Source of the DNA: an uncultured Treponema sp.
Lineage (GTDB): Bacteria > Spirochaetota > Spirochaetia > Treponematales > Treponemataceae
Direction of reading: 5' to 3'
Length of the DNA stretch: 8,318 nucleotides
NCBI GenBank assembly: GCA_937892225.1
Contig: CALAUH010000084.1
Span: 1-8,318, forward strand
Positions 5,322-8,318 of the stretch are shown here, piece by piece (position 1 is the first letter of the stretch; each line of letters starts with the position of its first letter). The notes beneath the pieces are model-generated. The model worked only from the letters and a program-made list of their open reading frames with translations, searched no databases and was not told where the DNA came from. The translations under genes and the position numbers were made by a program.

Positions 5322-7175
5322 CTATTTATATAGTATAACATTTCCTTTTTTTGTTCCATACTGATTATAATAAGTATTAAAAACACTATTTATATCAGCT
5401 ATTTTGTCAGGAAACTCTTTTATTAAAGCCTGATAAAATTCATCAAATGTAGTAACATTATAATCATCAACAATTTCTAAAAATTTAAATGCCAATTTTT
5501 GATTTTCTATATCTGATGGATATTTATTAATTTTTAATATTAATTCTACAAACAAATATTCATTATCATATACAACATCTTCATTATACTTATTACCATA
5601 ACCCATATTAGGTTTTTCTTCTTTTCCTACATTACTTATTCCATAGAAACCTACAAGTGAATACCAATCAGCTAAATTTTCAGCAAAACATATATATGGA
5701 TTTTCAAAATCATAACAAGTAACTCCATTTATATATTCTATTTCATCCTTTTCACTAAGAAAATGATTTTCAATCATCGTAAATGTATGTATAAGTGATG
5801 TTGATATTATACTTCCAATCTCAATTCCTATTTCTGAAGCAACAACATTATTCCAAAATAAATTTTTATTATTTGCATATACACAATGCAAAAAATGAGT
5901 ATATTCATGATGTAAGATTTCCAATGCATCAGTATTTTTTACTGACAAATTTGTTATTATCATATCTGGTAATAATTCAACACCTATTAAATTAAAACAT
6001 GGCGCTGATGATGTTCCACTTCCCAATTCTGTTGTCCATATTTCTGCTTGTGGAATAAATGAATGTCTTGTTATTTCATCTTTATAACGAACTAATAAAT
6101 CATTACATACTGCCATTTTAGCATTAGCATAATCAGTTTTTCCCGTAATTTTAAGGTCAGTTAATTTAGAAGGCCAGTCTGTTGTAATTAACGTTGCGGC
6201 AGTTAGTCCAAAAAAGTTCGATAATCTACATGCTTCATTTTCATAATTTAACCAAATTGAACACAAACCACCAGAATCAGTTCTTGAACCTAAAGAAAAT
6301 TTTCCAGAAACATTTGTATTACATTCATTACAACCTAAACATATATTTGAAACTTTTATTCCATATGCAGGAAAATGTTTTGTTATTTCTTCAAGTTCCT
6401 TTGATTCTTCAGTTTTTTTAGATATTGTAACATCATAAGTTACTTCACCCTTTATTTCATAACTTTTTACTGCAAAATCAACAACTGCCTTTACAGCTTT
6501 TTTTATCGCATTAGCAATATTAGTAAAAACTCCTCTAGAATTATCTGAATCAGTTAAAGTAAGATTATCTCCATAAAGAGTTTGAATTTTTTGAATTGTT
6601 TCTTGTGTTAACATTTCAAATTCTTCTATTACATTATACCCTTCTAATTTACTTGCAATACTGTCAGCTTGTTCTTTTAATAAAATGTAATAATATTTAA
6701 CATCAAAATTTACAATCTCTTCAGGCTTGATTTCATCAGTAACAAATACATCAGATTTAAAAATCATTTTTTCCGCATCACATGCTTGAATAATTTCTTT
6801 ATCTAATTCTACAGGATTTAAATATCCCATTATTGAATTAACTTCTTTTACAGACTCAATATTTGTAGGTAATACTGAAAAATATACCATTTGCTCAAAA
6901 TCTGAATCTGAAAAACTTAAAAGAATATCTTCATTTGCACTTCTTGCAGCAACTTGTCTGGAAGCATCTTGAAACTTTTCTAAAGCTTCATCATAGATAT
7001 CTTGAAATGAAAAACTGTTTCCATAAATTAATTCATCTCCGATAACTACTTCATGTACCTGATTCTCTTTTTTTGAATCTTTTTTTTCGATATTTACAAC
7101 ATTATTTTTACATGCTGTAAAACCAACAACCATTGTTAATAAAAAAATAAATTTACTTTTAGTTAATTTTTTCAT
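5322..7175 (-). CDS. Putative zinc-metallopeptidase lipoprotein (HEYTH)
   Basis: A 617-residue exported protein, family not recognised. Residues 1-22 are a lipoprotein signal (Lys-rich start, hydrophobic core, FTAC with C22 lipidated). The C-terminal part has a zinc-protease motif HHEYTHFLH, with H423, E424 and H427 forming HExxH. About 70 residues later, FAENLADWYS supplies E499 as a plausible third ligand, the pattern of gluzincin peptidases. Residues 216-240 form a Lys/Ala/Val amphipathic helix. A Cys group lies at C279, C282 and C285 (ICLGCNEC). The acidic N-terminal region (about 40-210) looks helical and has no known signature. The start at 7175 is chosen over an in-frame ATG at 7223 because it has AGGAG 8 nt upstream and begins with the signal peptide. 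The small lipoprotein gene follows after 10 bp, so the products are probably made together. Protease activity is inferred from motifs only. Confidence 0.83.
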   Translation of the reverse strand: MKKLTKSKFIFLLTMVVGFTACKNNVVNIEKKDSKKENQVHEVVIGDELIYGNSFSFQDIYDEALEKFQDASRQVAARSANEDILLSFSDSDFEQMVYFSVLPTNIESVKEVNSIMGYLNPVELDKEIIQACDAEKMIFKSDVFVTDEIKPEEIVNFDVKYYYILLKEQADSIASKLEGYNVIEEFEMLTQETIQKIQTLYGDNLTLTDSDNSRGVFTNIANAIKKAVKAVVDFAVKSYEIKGEVTYDVTISKKTEESKELEEITKHFPAYGIKVSNICLGCNECNTNVSGKFSLGSRTDSGGLCSIWLNYENEACRLSNFFGLTAATLITTDWPSKLTDLKITGKTDYANAKMAVCNDLLVRYKDEITRHSFIPQAEIWTTELGSGTSSAPCFNLIGVELLPDMIITNLSVKNTDALEILHHEYTHFLHCVYANNKNLFWNNVVASEIGIEIGSIISTSLIHTFTMIENHFLSEKDEIEYINGVTCYDFENPYICFAENLADWYSLVGFYGISNVGKEEKPNMGYGNKYNEDVVYDNEYLFVELILKINKYPSDIENQKLAFKFLEIVDDYNVTTFDEFYQALIKEFPDKIADINSVFNTYYNQYGTKKGNVILYK

Positions 7176-7206
7176 TACTTTTACTCCTGTTACTTTTTTA
7201 AGTAAT
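7174..7206 (-). promoter_or_regulatory. Two mutually exclusive leader hairpins at the metallopeptidase start
   Basis: In the minus-strand mRNA, ATTACTT (7206-7200) can pair with AAGTAA just before the ribosome site (7195-7190, 4-nt loop). It can also pair with AAGTAAT, which overlaps the ATG (7180-7174, 19-nt loop), enclosing the AGGAG site. The first fold leaves the start free and the second hides it. Both stems are short and almost all A-T, so the effect may be weak. Confidence 0.3.
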
Positions 7207-7231
7207 ATAATAACAGCACGCAAAAATAACC

Positions 7232-7297
7232 ATAATAAGATTCTAAATAATTAATAAGCAAGTTCTTATAAATATAATTTCTCTACTTATAAATCAA
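7232..7297 (-). promoter_or_regulatory. Two candidate promoters of the lipoprotein operon
   Basis: On the minus strand, TTGATT (7297-7292) with a 17-bp spacer and TATTTA (7274-7269), and TTGCTT (7261-7256) with an 18-bp spacer and TATTAT (7237-7232), both point to the metallopeptidase gene. The rest of the 176-bp gap (7176-7351) has no gene; it is A/T-rich and includes the leader hairpins near 7174-7206. Which promoter is real cannot be decided from sequence. Confidence 0.35.
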
Positions 7298-7351
7298 GCA
7301 TACTTAGAGTAAAAAAAAGCGTATCAAAAGTTTTATTCATTTTTTATCAGA

Positions 7352-7969
7352 TTATTTAATAAATCCTATTCCAATATATGGTCTGTACGAAAGAAAATTA
7401 CATGGTTCTGAAATTTTTTCTGTTCCCAACCCTGCAAGGTTACGTTCACCAAAAGAATAAAAATCATAAGAATAAATACATCCACCTGTAAGAAAGAAAT
7501 TATCACTCAAGAAATATCTTACTCCGGCATCTCCACCAAGTCCTAAAGAAAAACGCATTAATGTCACATCTTTTGGATGATAAACCAACTGTGCAAAATG
7601 AGCTCCTAATGAACCATAAACACAGAAATTATCACTAAAATAATATCTATATGATGGAGCAACTATAAAAGATAACAAAAGTGAAAAACCAAAATCATTA
7701 TTTTTAAGAACTGTAGTTGTGCTGCCAATTTTATCTGTTACCATAAAAGGAAGATTAAAACTTCCATCAAGTAATAATCCCCAGTTATCATTAAAATATG
7801 GACTTAAAACAACATTAATACCATTACAAGTAAAAGTTGTTTTTTCAGGTCCATCTATATTTATAAAGTTACCAAAAACATAAGAAAAGGAATTATTCAT
7901 TTTTACTTCTTCTGCAAATACCATTGATGAAAACAATAAACAACAAATAGCAATAATAATTTTTTTCAT
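7352..7969 (-). CDS. Outer-membrane beta-barrel protein
   Basis: A 205-residue exported protein. The N-terminus is a clear signal peptide (MKK, hydrophobic core, cleavage probably after VFA at residue 20). The mature part alternates hydrophobic and polar residues in strands ending in aromatic residues, with repeated patterns such as SPYFNDNWGLLLDG, APSYRYYFSDNFCVYGSLG and AGVRYFLSDNFFLTGG. These strand-turn units (YFxDN followed by a strand) are typical of small barrels of the eight-stranded OmpA/OmpW-like shape. The last strand, YRPYIGIGF, suits a barrel terminus. The precise family and role (porin, adhesin, structural) are not identifiable. The start has GAGGT 6 nt upstream, preceded by a strong promoter. 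It is monocistronic. No good hairpin terminator is visible downstream, only a T-tract at 7311-7318. Confidence 0.85.
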   Translation of the reverse strand: MKKIIIAICCLLFSSMVFAEEVKMNNSFSYVFGNFINIDGPEKTTFTCNGINVVLSPYFNDNWGLLLDGSFNLPFMVTDKIGSTTTVLKNNDFGFSLLLSFIVAPSYRYYFSDNFCVYGSLGAHFAQLVYHPKDVTLMRFSLGLGGDAGVRYFLSDNFFLTGGCIYSYDFYSFGERNLAGLGTEKISEPCNFLSYRPYIGIGFIK

Positions 7970-8006
7970 AAATATACCTCAAAAATATAAAATTGATATG
8001 AAATCT

Positions 8007-8036
8007 ATTGTATCATAAGAAAAAAAACACTGTCAA
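8007..8036 (-). promoter_or_regulatory. Near-consensus promoter of the outer-membrane protein gene
   Basis: On the minus strand a perfect TTGACA -35 (8036-8031) is followed by an 18-bp spacer and an extended -10 TGATACAAT (TACAAT at 8012-8007). A start near 8000 gives a leader of about 30 nt carrying the GAGGT ribosome site. This is the best promoter in the window and suggests high constitutive expression. Confidence 0.8.
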
Positions 8037-8077
8037 ATGAGTATAAAAAAATTTTTTTCTCCCTTCCCCTAATCTAT

Positions 8078-8107
8078 TTGTACAATTTTTTTATAGATTA
8101 TTATTAT
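8078..8107 (+). promoter_or_regulatory. Candidate promoter of the alcohol dehydrogenase gene
   Basis: TTGTAC (8078-8083), an 18-bp spacer and TATTAT (8102-8107) lie on the plus strand about 60 bp before the ATG. The divergent gap 7970-8166 also holds an A7T7 tract (8045-8058) and two CTATATAT copies (8115-8122 and 8136-8143). The match is weak and low-complexity sequence limits confidence. Confidence 0.4.
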
Positions 8108-8166
8108 ATTTTTTCTATATATTAACTTATATTTACTATATATCTAAAAAATATGAGGAAATATTT

Positions 8167-8318
8167 ATGAATAATTTTACATTTTATGGTTGTACAAAAT
8201 TTGTTTTTGGAAAGGATACAGAAAAACAGGCAGGAGCGCTTGTAAAAGAATTTGGCGGAAGTAAGGTTTTGCTTCATTTTGGTGGCGGTTCTGTTGTAAA
8301 ATCAGGACTTTTGGATAG
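8167..8318 (+). CDS. Iron-containing alcohol dehydrogenase, 5' part (butanol dehydrogenase/YqhD-like)
   Basis: The first 50 codons of a plus-strand gene that continues past the window. The translated start NFTFYGCTKFVFGKDTE, then KVLLHFGGGSVVKSGLLD, matches the N-terminus of group III (iron-dependent) NAD(P)H alcohol dehydrogenases. There the FYxxTKxxFGKxTE opening and the GGGSxxxSG nucleotide-binding turn are characteristic. Such enzymes reduce aldehydes to alcohols in fermentation or aldehyde detoxification. The start is supported by GAGG 8 nt upstream. The iron ligands and the rest of the active site are outside the window, so subfamily and substrate cannot be decided. Confidence 0.9.
   Translation, partial: MNNFTFYGCTKFVFGKDTEKQAGALVKEFGGSKVLLHFGGGSVVKSGLLD

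Noticed and set aside
5312..5386. N-terminal extension of the small lipoprotein to an ATG at 5386
   Set aside because: It would overlap the peptidase gene and place the signal peptide internally, while the ATG at 5311 has a good ribosome site and begins at the signal.
5795..6421. Two short plus-strand open frames opposite the metallopeptidase gene (5795-5995 and 6194-6421)
   Set aside because: Low-complexity translations antisense to a coding gene with clear motifs; no start signals.
7176..7223. N-terminal extension of the metallopeptidase to an ATG at 7223
   Set aside because: The extension precedes a normal lipoprotein signal, whose own ATG at 7175 has AGGAG at the right distance.
7311..7351. 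Terminator after the outer-membrane protein gene
   Set aside because: A run of eight T is present on the minus strand but no stable G-C stem precedes it.
8045..8058. A7T7 palindrome as an operator
   Set aside because: A plain A/T tract in A+T-rich sequence; more likely promoter-region curvature than a specific site.

Overview
The window is a strongly A+T-rich bacterial segment that looks like a host-associated spirochaete, most likely a Treponema relative. The clues are the long-form PRPP synthetase, a SpoIIAA-like STAS protein, lipoproteins with relaxed (Phe at -3) lipoboxes, and an outer-membrane barrel showing a Gram-negative-type envelope. This placement is inference, because no rRNA or complete tRNA is present.

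Layout by position: (1) 1-210 is a non-coding patch. It holds two identical 55-bp direct repeats, each containing a 5' tRNA half, with an intrinsic terminator and a tRNA-3'-half-like hairpin between them. (2) 214-4634, all minus strand, is a probable operon in transcription order: STAS/zinc-ribbon protein, PRPP synthetase (prs), short FGGY-family sugar kinase, HAD phosphatase, RNase Z-like metallo-beta-lactamase-fold hydrolase. From prs onward the genes are packed with 2-6 bp gaps or a 14-bp overlap. The 71-bp gap before prs has its own promoter-like sequence. (3) 4746-7297, minus strand, is a two-gene lipoprotein operon with candidate promoters, a 617-residue putative zinc-metallopeptidase lipoprotein (HEYTH plus a downstream Glu), a small beta-rich lipoprotein whose Shine-Dalgarno overlaps the upstream stop codon, and a strong terminator. 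(4) 7352-8036, minus strand, is a single outer-membrane beta-barrel gene with a near-consensus promoter. (5) 8078-8318, plus strand, is the divergent start of an iron-containing alcohol dehydrogenase gene, cut by the window edge.

How the genes may work together: the prs cluster joins phosphate and sugar-phosphate chemistry (PRPP synthesis, sugar phosphorylation, phosphate-ester hydrolysis) with an RNase Z-like hydrolase, so a nucleotide or pentose-phosphate salvage theme is reasonable but unproven. The two lipoproteins are probably made together and exported to the same envelope compartment. The strongest unexplained signal is the tandem tRNA-half repeat directly downstream of the RNase Z-like gene. 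The next most interesting is the uncharacterised metallopeptidase/lipoprotein pair.
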